Assembly (NCBI GenBank): GCA_023438785.1
Contig: JAEXQJ010000198.1
Coordinates: 1 to 32,832 of the forward strand
Direction of reading: 5' to 3'
Source: Pseudomonadota bacterium
GTDB taxonomy: Bacteria > Myxococcota_A > Polyangia > Fen-1088
Length of the DNA stretch: 32,832 nucleotides
In this document: positions 24,164-32,119 of the stretch, piece after piece
Numbering within the stretch: position 1 is the first letter of the stretch
Layout: each line of letters opens with the position of its first letter
Notes under the pieces: model-generated
Database searches by the model: none
What the model saw: the letters and a program-made list of their open reading frames with translations, nothing else
What the model was told of the DNA's origin: nothing
Position numbers and translations under genes: made by a program

Positions 24164-24850
24164 TCAGTAGAGGGTGAGCGTCAGGTTCCAGGCGATGGTT
24201 TCCCAGGACTCGTCCGAATAGCGGGTGGTGCTGGCGTTCATCTCCGCGCCCAGCGCCACGTGCTGGGTCTGCAGAAACTCCACGCCGGCGCCGCCCGAGA
24301 AGTTGAGTCCCGTGCCGCCGTTGAATTCCGCGTTGTCGGTGGACTCGTGCACCGTGCCCACACCCATGCCGGCGCGGGCGTACAGCCGTTGCAGAAAGAA
24401 GAACTGTAGCCCGAACACCCACTGGTTCTGACTGAGCCAGGAGCTCTCGTCGGTGGCGGGACTGGTGCTGCTCGTCCCGGCCCCCTCGTAGCTGGCCACG
24501 AATTGCAGGTTGCGGATGATGCCGATGCCCAGGCGAACCACGCTGTACGAGAGCGCCACGTCCGTCTCTCCCGGGCCGATGAGCATGCCGGGCCCGACGC
24601 CGAAGGTGACGCTGATGAGACGGTGAACACCCGGCGCGGGCGGGGGCTCGGGCGGCGGCGGTGCGCTGTAGTACGCGAAGCCATCCGGCGGTTGGTAGGG
24701 CGGTGGCAGGGCAGGTGGCGGTGGCCCGGGTTGAGCGCGCGCTGGTCCGGCGACCAAGCCAGCAGCAGCGGCCGAGAGAACGGCAGAGACGAGCACCTGA
24801 CGGAACCGCCGGCCCCCGCGGGTTGCGTTCTCTTTCTGCTCGGGCCTCAT
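24164..24850 (-). CDS. Outer-membrane beta-barrel protein
   Basis: 228 residues. The signal peptide (RRFRQVLVSAVLSAAAAGLVAGPARA, cleavage after ARA) is followed by a proline-rich linker (QPGPPPPALPPPYQPPDGF; residues about 40-75) and a barrel domain of alternating hydrophobic strands: VHRLISVTFGVGPGML, DVALSYSVVRLGIGI, NLQFVASYEGAG, WVFGLQFFFLQRLYARAGMGVG, GLNFSGGAGVEFLQ, HVALGAEMNAST and finally NLTLTLY. The C-terminal aromatic residue is the usual signal for outer-membrane insertion. There are about eight predicted strands, so it is an OmpA/OmpW-sized barrel of unknown role. GGAGG precedes ATG 24850, fixing the start within a longer open frame. Confidence 0.8.
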   Translation of the reverse strand: MRPEQKENATRGGRRFRQVLVSAVLSAAAAGLVAGPARAQPGPPPPALPPPYQPPDGFAYYSAPPPPEPPPAPGVHRLISVTFGVGPGMLIGPGETDVALSYSVVRLGIGIIRNLQFVASYEGAGTSSTSPATDESSWLSQNQWVFGLQFFFLQRLYARAGMGVGTVHESTDNAEFNGGTGLNFSGGAGVEFLQTQHVALGAEMNASTTRYSDESWETIAWNLTLTLY

Positions 24851-24972
24851 CTTGTCCTCCTCGTCGGGCGAGCGCGACTGTCCTGTCGTTCCGGGCTCCG
24901 CCTCCCTTGGATGATGGGGCCCCAGGCGACGCTCCACCGACGATGGGGCGTCCTCGCCGCGGTCACCCGGAG

Positions 24973-24998
24973 GTAACCGCCTTCTGAAGGCCGGTTAC
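24973..24998. other. Hairpin I in the divergent OMP/htrA region
   Basis: GTAACCGCCTT (24973-24983) pairs with AAGG-C-CGGTTAC (24987-24998) around a CTG loop, an 11-bp stem with one bulged C. Further GGA/TCC pairing is possible outside. As DNA it is a near-palindrome that could bind a dimeric regulator; as RNA it is a stable stem-loop. Confidence 0.6.
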
Positions 24999-24999
24999 T

Positions 25000-25017
25000 C
25001 CGCCGTGGCAACGGCGG
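25000..25017. other. Hairpin II in the divergent OMP/htrA region
   Basis: Perfect 7-bp stem CCGCCGT (25000-25006) / ACGGCGG (25011-25017) with a GGCA tetraloop, immediately after hairpin I. Confidence 0.6.
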
Positions 25018-25052
25018 GCGCAACGAATGTCGACGAGCGCGCTCCGCATGGC

Positions 25053-25086
25053 CAAGAGCGCCGGCCGGCCTTCGGCGGGGCTCTTG
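25053..25086. other. Hairpin III upstream of htrA
   Basis: CAAGAGC (25053-25059) pairs perfectly with GCTCTTG (25080-25086); the GC-rich interior (25060-25079) can form an extra GCC/GGC stem. It lies 40 bp before the htrA start. A leader terminator/antiterminator or a regulator site is possible. Confidence 0.5.
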
Positions 25087-25126
25087 CAGAACCCCTCGAC
25101 GGCTCGGTTGCCAGTGGAGTCAGCGC

Positions 25127-26716
25127 GTGCGGGGAGCTGGTGTAGGGGAGCCGACGGATCGGCAGCTCGGCAGAAGGTGGCGAAGAAGACCGAGGTCACG
25201 ATCCATCGGTGTGGCGCTGACGCTCGCGTCCGTACTGCTGACCAGTGCCTCGTCTCCCAGTCAGGAGCGAGGGGCAGTTCCGCTGGCGCCGGACGACGCG
25301 GCGGCCACGGCGCGGAGGCTCGGTCAGGCCTTCGCAGCCGTGGCCGCCGGGGCCGTGCCCTTCGTGGTCAGCATCTCGGCCGAACGGCTGTCGCGCGTCC
25401 AGCATCAGGACCCACCCGTTCCCGAGGAATTCTGGCGTCGCTTCTACGGTGATCGTCTCGATGCCAAGCCCGGCAACCGTTCCGACGCGGCCCCGCAGCG
25501 GGGCATGGGCTCCGGGATCCTCATCGACGAGGCGGGCTACATCGTCACCAACTTCCACGTGATCCGCGATGTGGACGAGATCCGCGTGACCACGCACGAC
25601 CGACGCGTTTTCACGGCGCAGGTGGTGGGCACCGATCCCAAGAGCGACGTGGCGGTGATCAAGATCCAGGCTCAAGCGGGCTCGCTGCCGGTGGCGCGCT
25701 GGGGAGATTCGGACGCGGCCCAGGTGGGCGAATTCGTCTTGGCCATAGGGGCGCCGTTCGGTTTGGCCCACACGGTGACCTCCGGGATCATCAGCGCCAA
25801 GGGGCGCGCCAACGTGGGCGTGGCGGACTACGAAGACTTCTTGCAGACCGACGCGGCCATCAACCCGGGCAACTCCGGGGGGCCGTTGGTCAACATGCGC
25901 GGCGAGGTCATCGCCATGAACACCGCCATCGCCACGCTCGTGGGCCAATACTCGGGCGTCGGCTTCTCCATCCCGGCCAACATGCTCAAGGCGATGATGC
26001 CCGTGCTCATGAAGGGCGGCGCGGTGGCGCGCGGGATGCTCGGCATCCTCATCCAGGACGTGACCGAGGATCTGGCCCAGCAGTTCAGCCTGCCGAGCGC
26101 GGCCGGCCAGCACGGGCCTCGCGGGGCGCTGGTCACCCGGGTGAGCGAGGGGTCACCGGCCGAACGCGCGGGACTGCGGGCAGGGGACATCATCGTGCGC
26201 TTCCAGGGGCGCGACGTGGAGGGCAGTCAGCAGCTTCGCACCTGGGTTTCCGAGTGCACGCCCGAGAGCCGTGTCGACGTCGTGTCCTTCCGCGCCGGCA
26301 AGGAGAGCTCACTGACGGTCGTGGTCGGGCGTCTGGTGGGTGACCGGCCAGCTCTGTCCGAACGCGAGCCTCGCACGCCCTTGGGCCGCGTTGGCCTCAC
26401 CGTGCAAGCCCTGGCGCCCGATGCGGCTCGCTCACGGGGCTGGGGCGATCAGAAGGGCGTCGTCGTGTCGCGGGTCGACGAAGGCAGCTCGGCCGCTCTG
26501 GCCGGACTGCAGCCGGGTGATCTCATCGTGGAGGTGGATCGTCAGAAGGTCAGCTCACTGTCCGAGTTGGAACGGGCCCTAAGGCAAAGCGGCGAAAGCA
26601 CCTTGCTGCTGGTCCGTCGACGCGCTGGGACAGTATTCGTCGTGCTGCGTGGAGGCTCGGCGCGCTCGACGTCTTTCCCAGCGCCCGCGTCGAGCCCCGC
26701 GATCTTCGCGCTATAG
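25127..26716 (+). CDS. HtrA/Deg-family serine endoprotease with two PDZ domains
   Basis: 529 residues from the GTG at 25127; the true start is uncertain, because an Arg-rich 25-residue extension precedes the hydrophobic signal segment (IGVALTLASVLLTSASS). The trypsin-like domain has the triad His144 (TNFHVI), Asp174 (KSDVAVIKI) and Ser250 (INPGNSGGP). PDZ1 starts near 295 (GMLGILIQDVTEDLA; ARLSPAERAGLRAGDIIV-like segment) and PDZ2 near 425 (LTVQALAPDA; SAALAGLQPGDLIVEVDRQKV). A DegP/DegQ-type protease degrades or refolds misfolded envelope proteins, consistent with the neighbouring outer-membrane protein and lipoprotein genes. No Shine-Dalgarno is seen; three hairpins lie upstream. Confidence 0.9.
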   Translation: MRGAGVGEPTDRQLGRRWRRRPRSRSIGVALTLASVLLTSASSPSQERGAVPLAPDDAAATARRLGQAFAAVAAGAVPFVVSISAERLSRVQHQDPPVPEEFWRRFYGDRLDAKPGNRSDAAPQRGMGSGILIDEAGYIVTNFHVIRDVDEIRVTTHDRRVFTAQVVGTDPKSDVAVIKIQAQAGSLPVARWGDSDAAQVGEFVLAIGAPFGLAHTVTSGIISAKGRANVGVADYEDFLQTDAAINPGNSGGPLVNMRGEVIAMNTAIATLVGQYSGVGFSIPANMLKAMMPVLMKGGAVARGMLGILIQDVTEDLAQQFSLPSAAGQHGPRGALVTRVSEGSPAERAGLRAGDIIVRFQGRDVEGSQQLRTWVSECTPESRVDVVSFRAGKESSLTVVVGRLVGDRPALSEREPRTPLGRVGLTVQALAPDAARSRGWGDQKGVVVSRVDEGSSAALAGLQPGDLIVEVDRQKVSSLSELERALRQSGESTLLLVRRRAGTVFVVLRGGSARSTSFPAPASSPAIFAL

Positions 26717-26776
26717 GCACTCGCGTCAAAACTTTCTGTCCTCCGGTCAGGGGTTGTGTCATCCTTCTGTGCCACG

Positions 26777-27061
26777 ATGCGAACGATTAAGCGGTATTCA
26801 AATCGGAAGTTGTACGACACTCAGGACAAGCGTTACGTGACGCTCGGAGACGTCGCTGTCTTCGTTCGGAATAACGAGGACGTCCAGGTCACGGACTATG
26901 TGACCGGCGCTGACCTGACGGGGGCCACCCTGGCGCAGATCATTTTCGAAGAGGAGAAGCGCGGGCCGCGCTTGGGGCTGGAGGGACTGCGCGACATCAT
27001 CCGTAACGGTCTGAAGGTCGAGGCCGTCCAGGCCCCGAGCCCAGAGCCCACCCAGGGGTGA
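26777..27061 (+). CDS. PHA accumulation regulator DNA-binding domain protein (PhaR-like)
   Basis: 94 residues consisting of little more than the PhaR N-terminal domain (PHB_acc_N type): TIKRYSNRKLYDTQDKRYVTLGDVAVFVRNNEDVQVTD, then TGADLTGATLAQIIFEEEKRG, both characteristic. In PHA-producing bacteria PhaR binds DNA and polyhydroxyalkanoate and represses phasin genes; that form is longer, with extra C-terminal domains. This short version ends in a Pro-rich tail and may be a small DNA-binding regulator of other genes. No phaC, phasin or other PHA gene is nearby. The start is ATG 26777; GTG 26756 is the alternative. Convergent with the metallopeptidase. Confidence 0.85.
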   Translation: MRTIKRYSNRKLYDTQDKRYVTLGDVAVFVRNNEDVQVTDYVTGADLTGATLAQIIFEEEKRGPRLGLEGLRDIIRNGLKVEAVQAPSPEPTQG

Positions 27062-27073
27062 AACGCGGGATAG

Positions 27074-27105
27074 CGGCTCCGCTTCGGAGCCGTCGGGTGC
27101 CCGAC
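27074..27105. terminator. Double hairpin between convergent phaR-like and metallopeptidase genes
   Basis: Perfect 8-bp stem CGGCTCCG (27074-27081) / CGGAGCCG (27085-27092) with a CTT loop, followed by a 5-bp stem GTCGG/CCGAC (27092-27105). It fills the 43-bp convergent gap; likely a bidirectional terminator, without T-tract. Confidence 0.6.
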
Positions 27106-28181
27106 TAGCCTGAGAGGCGGTGAATGCCATCGACCACGTGCCACGTGGCCACGATGGTGAGGTCGACGAGTATTTCGTTGCGGCGGGTTTCGGGCACCAC
27201 CAGGTGTTCGTAAGTGCACAAGGCCTGCAACTGGCGGAGGAATCTCCCGATTACGCGGCGGTCCGAGTCTCCGATCCAGCCACCAAGCTTGTTCACCAGC
27301 AGGCGCTGGTGTTGCTGGATGAAGCGGGCCGCCGACTGCGCCCTGCGTGCGCTCCGTACGCGCTGGGACTGGCGGGGGAAGATGTCGAGCAGGTCCTTGC
27401 GGTACTCCGCCAAGTCGGGGTCGAGCGTGTGGCTGATGTCGAAGTAGTCAGCCACCGTCTCTTTGATTTCCGTGTAGGGCACCCGCGAGCCTGGTCGCTG
27501 GTTGGGAGCCGCCGACCGGCAGGTCCGCTCCACGTCGACGATGCGGTCGACATACTCCAGCTTGGCCAGGGCGACCTGCCAATCCTTGTAGCGGCGGCGC
27601 CAACGGGACGTGGGGTCGAGCCAGACGGCGAAGCTCTCGGCGAAGTCTTCGTCGGGGTGCTTCTGGGCGTAGTGGTACATGCCCGCGCGGTGCAGGTGCC
27701 GAACGTAGTCATGACTCCAGGGGTTGGCGTTGTAGACGTCGCGATACGGGCGTCGGAACTCGCCGAACGTCTGCACCCAGTCCTTCCGCTTCCACAACTC
27801 GTAGGCGTAGTTGACGGCGTGCCCGCTCTCATGACGGAGGTACATGAGCACCTCGTCCCGCGTGTACTCGAACAGGTGATCGTTGACCAATCCCCACAGC
27901 ACGGGATTGGCCAGGTACCAGGGCACGTTCACGCTGACGGCGCGATCCGCGGTCCAGAAGTCATCGTCGCCCAGGTAGTACTGGGGCACGAAGCTGATGC
28001 CCTTGGCGCGCAACTCGCGCTCGACCTGGGTAATGCAGTCTGCCAGAACCTCCTGGGGCTCTAGCTGCAGATCGCAGATGCGGGTCGAGAGTAGCTTCTG
28101 AAGCCCCACCTCCCTCTCAACTGGATCGTCCGCCCCGGTTCGGGCGGCGTGCCGCTTGGTTTTGAGGGCGGAGAGTGCCAT
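27105..28181 (-). CDS. Putative zinc metallopeptidase (HExxH, peptidase_Mx-like)
   Basis: 358 residues with no signal peptide. A gluzincin-type motif HESGH (His117-Glu118-xx-His121) sits in YLRHESGHAVNYAYELW, and a third ligand candidate comes from HPDEDFAESFAVWL (around 175-187), the arrangement of the putative zinc-binding metallo-peptidase family PF15887-like. Surrounding conserved features are FVPQYYLGDDDFWTADRAVSVNVPWYLANPVLWGLVN and GEFRRPYRDVYNANPWSHDYVRHL. It is probably a cytoplasmic metalloprotease of unknown substrate; the C-terminal half (about 200-358) is helical and Arg-rich, which may be a separate domain. The start at ATG 28181 is supported only by the frame. Divergent from the CPBP gene. 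Confidence 0.75.
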   Translation of the reverse strand: MALSALKTKRHAARTGADDPVEREVGLQKLLSTRICDLQLEPQEVLADCITQVERELRAKGISFVPQYYLGDDDFWTADRAVSVNVPWYLANPVLWGLVNDHLFEYTRDEVLMYLRHESGHAVNYAYELWKRKDWVQTFGEFRRPYRDVYNANPWSHDYVRHLHRAGMYHYAQKHPDEDFAESFAVWLDPTSRWRRRYKDWQVALAKLEYVDRIVDVERTCRSAAPNQRPGSRVPYTEIKETVADYFDISHTLDPDLAEYRKDLLDIFPRQSQRVRSARRAQSAARFIQQHQRLLVNKLGGWIGDSDRRVIGRFLRQLQALCTYEHLVVPETRRNEILVDLTIVATWHVVDGIHRLSG

Positions 28182-28360
28182 CGGAACAGCTCAGATCTAC
28201 CATGGGGGCACCGCAGCGACGGTCGAAATGCAGGTCGAGAGATGAGTCGAAGCGCAACGCGGCGACGTCAGGCGCGGTCTGCCGGTGGGGGGACGACGGG
28301 GAGTCTGTTCTGTTCAGATAAGGACGCAATGCGTTTGCGGAATGCTGGTAAGGTGCCGCC

Positions 28361-28921
28361 ATGTCCGTCGCCGATAGGAGCTGGTCCCGGTCCGGACTGG
28401 TCCTGGTGATCTACCTGGGGCTGGCGGCGGCGGGCATGGCCTGGTCCAGCTTACGCGGCGATTCGGGTATCTGGCGGTTGGAGGGACGACAAGACGCGCA
28501 GCTCCTGCTCGGTGCGGTGGCTGGGGTTCTCATCGGGTTGGGCTTCGTGTTTGCGTCGCGCTTCGCTGTACATCGCTTTGAGTGGGCCCGTGCGCTGCAC
28601 CGGGACATGCGCGCCCTCCTGGGGCCGCTTCCTGACTCCGAAGTGGTCGTGCTGGCGCTCGCCTCCTCGTTCGGCGAGGAGATCTTCTTCCGCGGCGCGC
28701 TCATGCCCGCGGTGGGCTTGTGGCTCTCCAGCCTCATCTTCGCGCTGCTCCACATCGGTCCCAAGCTGCGCTTTCTGCCCTGGACCATCTCGTCGCTGGT
28801 GGCGGGGCTGATGTTCGGGCAGCTCTTTCTCTGGTCCGGGGACCTGACCGGCCCCGTGGTTGCCCATTTCACAATCAATTTCCTCAATCTGCGCTACCTT
28901 TCGGCGCACGATTTGCGATGA
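28361..28921 (+). CDS. CPBP-family intramembrane metalloprotease
   Basis: 186 residues with four or five hydrophobic segments (about 12-30, 48-66, 96-118, 120-135, 140-160). The CAAX-protease/CPBP catalytic motifs are complete: motif 1 GEEIFFRG (Glu106-Glu107-xxx-Arg111), motif 2 FALLHIG (Phe127...His131) and motif 3 VAHFTINFLNL (His169...Asn173). Members cleave prenylated or membrane-associated peptides, or act in immunity to bacteriocins; the target here is unknown. AAGGTG lies 5 nt before the ATG at 28361, although TAAGGT is also a possible leaderless -10. The stop overlaps the SpoIID/LytB start as ATGA, so the pair is translationally coupled. Confidence 0.88.
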   Translation: MSVADRSWSRSGLVLVIYLGLAAAGMAWSSLRGDSGIWRLEGRQDAQLLLGAVAGVLIGLGFVFASRFAVHRFEWARALHRDMRALLGPLPDSEVVVLALASSFGEEIFFRGALMPAVGLWLSSLIFALLHIGPKLRFLPWTISSLVAGLMFGQLFLWSGDLTGPVVAHFTINFLNLRYLSAHDLR

Positions 28922-30555
28922 GCCGCCGTCTCTGCGTTGCTGCCTTGGGCCTCTTGCTGCCGCTTGCCATGCGGGCCCACGCTGCCGACGAATTCTCCGG
29001 CGCGGACAAGCTGCGCGCCATCTACTCGGCCGAATTCCGCTTTACCAAGGACGGCCTGCCCGTGGTGCCCGTGGCCATCTCCGACGGTCTCGGCCAGGTC
29101 ACGCTCAGCGGCGCCGGGCTGCGCCTCTTTCCCGAGGGTGAGGGCGGCCCTGAGATTCGTGGTGACGACGCCTGGCAGATCCGGGCCTCGGCCAGCACCC
29201 CGGCCAGGCTGCGCTACTGGGCGATCGTGTGGCGGGGTGGCCCTACCCAGGGCGCGGCCGCCGACGAGCAGGTGACGCACTGGAACACGCGCGGCGAGAA
29301 GGCGCGTCGCTTCGAGCAGGGCACGGTCTTCGGCGTGGGCGGTGAAGTGCTCGACCGGCGCGAGGTCCTGGTGGGCGTGGGCCCCTTTGCCAAGCCCGAG
29401 CAGGCGGAACGCGCCTTCGAGGGGCTGCGGCGCAAGGCCAGCTTGACGACCTCGGGGGTCTTCACCGAGCTCGTGGATCGACCGCACGGCCAGCTTGAGG
29501 CCCTGGGCAGCAAGACCGGAATGCACGTGCGCAACGAGGGCGTGCTGTGGTTCGCGCCGGCCAATGACGCGCCCCTGCGAGTCGAGGGCGTGGCGACCAA
29601 GGACGGGAGCAAGATCGCGGGGTCGTACTTCGGCCGCATCTACGTGACCATCGATCGCCACGGCAGCATGGCGGTGGTCAATGCGGTGCCCGAGGACCGT
29701 TTTTTGGCCGGTCTGGTGCCCGCTGAAATCTTCCCCAGCGCACCCGACGAGGCCCTCAAGGCGCAGGCCGTGGCTGCCCGAGGCGAGTTGTTGTCCAAGA
29801 TCGGCACGCGTCACATCGGCGATCCCTTCCGCCTGTGCGCGCAGACGCACTGCCAGGTCTACTCCGGTGCGGGGCGCGAGACCCCGCGCACCACGGCCGC
29901 CGTGGTGGCCACCCGAGGCGAGGTGCTGTTCACCAAGGACGGCAAGGACCTGGTGGACACGGTGTATTCGGCCAACTGCGGCGGCCACACCGAGAACAGC
30001 GAGAACGTGTGGCCCGACATGCCCGCCCACGCGACCCTGCGCGGCCACCGCGACAGCGATGGAAAGGACGACAAGAACGACCCCTTCGCCAAGGGCATCA
30101 CCGAGGAGAACGTGGCCCGCTTCATCTCCCAGCCGCCCGCCGCGTACTGCGGTCAGGCGCGAGTCGGTGTGGTCGACCGATTCCGGTGGACGGTGACCCG
30201 CACGCCCGCGGAACTGGACAGGCTGCTGGCCAAGTTCGGGGTGGGCCACGTGCGCGCCATCGAGGTTCTGGAGCGAGGCGTATCGGGGCGGGCGCGTGCC
30301 GTGCGCGTGGTGGGCAGCGCGCGCACCGAGATCATTCGCGGCGAGCTGCGCATCCGCCAGGCCTTCGGCGGGCTGCGCAGCTCCCTCTTCGTCGTGCAGT
30401 TCGACGGCTCCGGGGCGACGTTCCGGGGCGCCGGCTTCGGGCACGGCGTGGGGCTCTGTCAGACGGGCGCCGTGGGCATGGCCGAGGCGGGCAAGACGTA
30501 CAAGGAGATCCTGCAGCACTACTACCCGGGCGCCGTGCTGCGCAAGCTGTGGTAG
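28918..30555 (+). CDS. SpoIID/LytB-domain protein
   Basis: 545 residues. The signal peptide is MSRRLCVAALGLLLPLAMRAHA. An N-terminal region of about 200 residues contains a sporulation-related-repeat-like stretch (AKPEQAERAFEGLR), then the SpoIID/LytB domain: GRIYVTIDRHGSMAVVNAVPEDRFLAGLVPAEIFPSAPDEALKAQAVAARGELLSK, the Cys pair RLCAQTHCQVYSG, the hallmark SANCGGHTENSENVW, and GAGFGHGVGLCQTGAVGMAEAGKTYKEILQHYYPGA at the end. SpoIID proteins are lytic transglycosylases that act on denuded glycan strands. In Gram-negative bacteria they are envelope proteins, so this is no evidence of sporulation. Start ATG 28918, overlapping the CPBP stop. Confidence 0.9.
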   Translation: MSRRLCVAALGLLLPLAMRAHAADEFSGADKLRAIYSAEFRFTKDGLPVVPVAISDGLGQVTLSGAGLRLFPEGEGGPEIRGDDAWQIRASASTPARLRYWAIVWRGGPTQGAAADEQVTHWNTRGEKARRFEQGTVFGVGGEVLDRREVLVGVGPFAKPEQAERAFEGLRRKASLTTSGVFTELVDRPHGQLEALGSKTGMHVRNEGVLWFAPANDAPLRVEGVATKDGSKIAGSYFGRIYVTIDRHGSMAVVNAVPEDRFLAGLVPAEIFPSAPDEALKAQAVAARGELLSKIGTRHIGDPFRLCAQTHCQVYSGAGRETPRTTAAVVATRGEVLFTKDGKDLVDTVYSANCGGHTENSENVWPDMPAHATLRGHRDSDGKDDKNDPFAKGITEENVARFISQPPAAYCGQARVGVVDRFRWTVTRTPAELDRLLAKFGVGHVRAIEVLERGVSGRARAVRVVGSARTEIIRGELRIRQAFGGLRSSLFVVQFDGSGATFRGAGFGHGVGLCQTGAVGMAEAGKTYKEILQHYYPGAVLRKLW

Positions 30556-30561
30556 CTGCGG

Positions 30562-31935
30562 TCAGCCCGCCGCGCGCCGACGGGCGAGTGGGTTGCGTTT
30601 GCCGTCGGGCCTGGCGTTGTCGAGGATGAAGTACTCGACGCCGGGCGTGCCGCAGGCCTCCTCGTTGCGGTGAAACGTCCAGTGGATATAGACCTTGCGG
30701 TTCCCCGACAGGATGGCGGTCGGCGGGGTGGGGTAGGGGGCGGACGCGTAGACGGTGTCGATGGCCGCCATGTCGTAGCTGGTGAGGCCCGACGCGCGCA
30801 CCAGCGCCACCTTGTCCACGTTGCCCTCGCTGTCGAGGACGATCTCCAGCTTGGTGACCAGCTTCGGATCGTTCATGGGTAGGTTGGGCGACCGGGAATC
30901 CATGTCGGCCAGAAAGCCGAAAGCCCAGTGCACGTGGATCTGGCGGTGCATGTGCGTGATGAACTGGGCGAAGGGCGCGGCGCGCGTGTTGAGCGCGGTC
31001 TGGTTGCCCGGCTTCACCTCGGGGATGAAGTTCTCCAGAGCGGCCAGCACTTTGGCCCGGCGTTCGGCGGCCGTGCCCTTGCGCTTGGAGCGTTCCTGTT
31101 TGGCGATGGCCGCCGCGGCCTCGGCGTCGTTGCCGAACACGGTTTCGTATTGCTGGCGGGACAGGCGCAGGCGCGGGGCCCCGGCCGCTCGACGCCTGGG
31201 GCCACCGTCGCCGTGGAGATCATCGTCGATGGCACGAAGGCCGTCGGGTGAGCGTTCCAGAGGCGCCTGGTCTTCGCCGGGGGAGCGCATCGACAAGGTG
31301 GGCGGCGGTGCACGCGGGACCAGCGGCTCGGGAGCGAAGGCCTGGCGCGCCTTTTGACCCGGCTCGGCCTCGCGTTCTTCCAGGTGCGCCGTCTTGTTCT
31401 CGTCGTCCGACGGTTTGGCCTGCTCTCCCTGCTGCTCGCGGTCCAGGTTGGTGTCCTTGCCCCGCGTCTCCTGCTCGACGCGGTTGTTCTTCTGGGCCAG
31501 GTATTTGGCGTCCTTGGGTGGCTCCACCTCTTTCCCTAGGTCCAGATCCACGATCTTCTGGTTCAGCTTCTCAGGCTTGGGTGGCACCACCTGACGCTGC
31601 TCGGGCGGTTTCTCCTCGGGCTTGGGGGCCTCGGGCTTGGGCGTGGGCGGCATCTGCTCGGGCAAGGGGACCGGCTCGGGTTCCTGCTGCGCCAGCACGG
31701 GAGGCTTGTGCTCGGGCGCGCGCGGCGCCGGCGGCTTGTCGATGGGCGGCAGCTCCGCCGGCAGCTCCTCGTCCCTGACCGACTCGAAATTGAGCTCGAC
31801 CTCGTTGTTGTCGCGATTGCCCAACCAGAAAGCCAGCAGGATGACCGGCACGATGAGCTGGGCATGCAGAAACAGCGACAGCAGAAGCCCGCGGCGGATA
31901 AAGCCGTGCGCCTTCGGGCTGCGTCGTGTTCCCAT
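30562..31935 (-). CDS. tonB: TonB-like energy transducer
   Basis: 457 residues. One N-terminal membrane anchor (about 15-40, LLLSLFLHAQLIVPVILLAFWLG) is followed by a very long Pro/Glu/Lys-rich periplasmic stretch (about 55-250), including KYLAQKNNRVEQETRGKDTN, a recurrent motif of myxobacterial TonB proteins as I recall. A C-terminal TonB_C domain begins near residue 335: RQIHVHWAFGFL, KLVTKLEIVLDSEGNVDKVALVRASGLTSYDMAAIDTVYASAPYPTPP, then KVYIHWTFHRNEEACG. TonB couples proton-motive force from ExbBD to outer-membrane receptors. No exbB, exbD or receptor is beside it. The start is ATG 31935 (TAACCT 9 nt upstream). The 630 bp above it contain the phased palindromes. Confidence 0.87.
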   Translation of the reverse strand: MGTRRSPKAHGFIRRGLLLSLFLHAQLIVPVILLAFWLGNRDNNEVELNFESVRDEELPAELPPIDKPPAPRAPEHKPPVLAQQEPEPVPLPEQMPPTPKPEAPKPEEKPPEQRQVVPPKPEKLNQKIVDLDLGKEVEPPKDAKYLAQKNNRVEQETRGKDTNLDREQQGEQAKPSDDENKTAHLEEREAEPGQKARQAFAPEPLVPRAPPPTLSMRSPGEDQAPLERSPDGLRAIDDDLHGDGGPRRRAAGAPRLRLSRQQYETVFGNDAEAAAAIAKQERSKRKGTAAERRAKVLAALENFIPEVKPGNQTALNTRAAPFAQFITHMHRQIHVHWAFGFLADMDSRSPNLPMNDPKLVTKLEIVLDSEGNVDKVALVRASGLTSYDMAAIDTVYASAPYPTPPTAILSGNRKVYIHWTFHRNEEACGTPGVEYFILDNARPDGKRNPLARRRAAG

Positions 31936-31944
31936 TTCGCCGGG

Positions 31945-31950
31945 AGGTTA
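31945..31950 (-). promoter_or_regulatory. Leaderless-type -10 of tonB
   Basis: TAACCT on the minus strand, 9 nt before the ATG at 31935, the same hexamer as at the PPO-like gene. No Shine-Dalgarno; no good -35. Confidence 0.45.
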
Positions 31951-32119
31951 CAACGGCTCCGACTCAAGTCGACAGGATCCCACGCACCTCGGTGCCCCGC
32001 AGCGAGGCCTTGCCGAGTCTCCCGCCGAACGGCCGGTCCGTGCGGCTCCGATGCTGCTCGAGTCTCACCCGTGCCCCCCGCGCAGTCTGCATGGCGCCGA
32101 GTCGCGTCAGGGGGAACCT

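Noticed and set aside
28918..30555. Evidence for endospore formation from a SpoIID-domain protein
   Set aside because: SpoIID/LytB domains occur widely in Gram-negative bacteria; the context (TonB, lipoproteins, outer-membrane barrel) is Gram-negative and no other sporulation gene is present.
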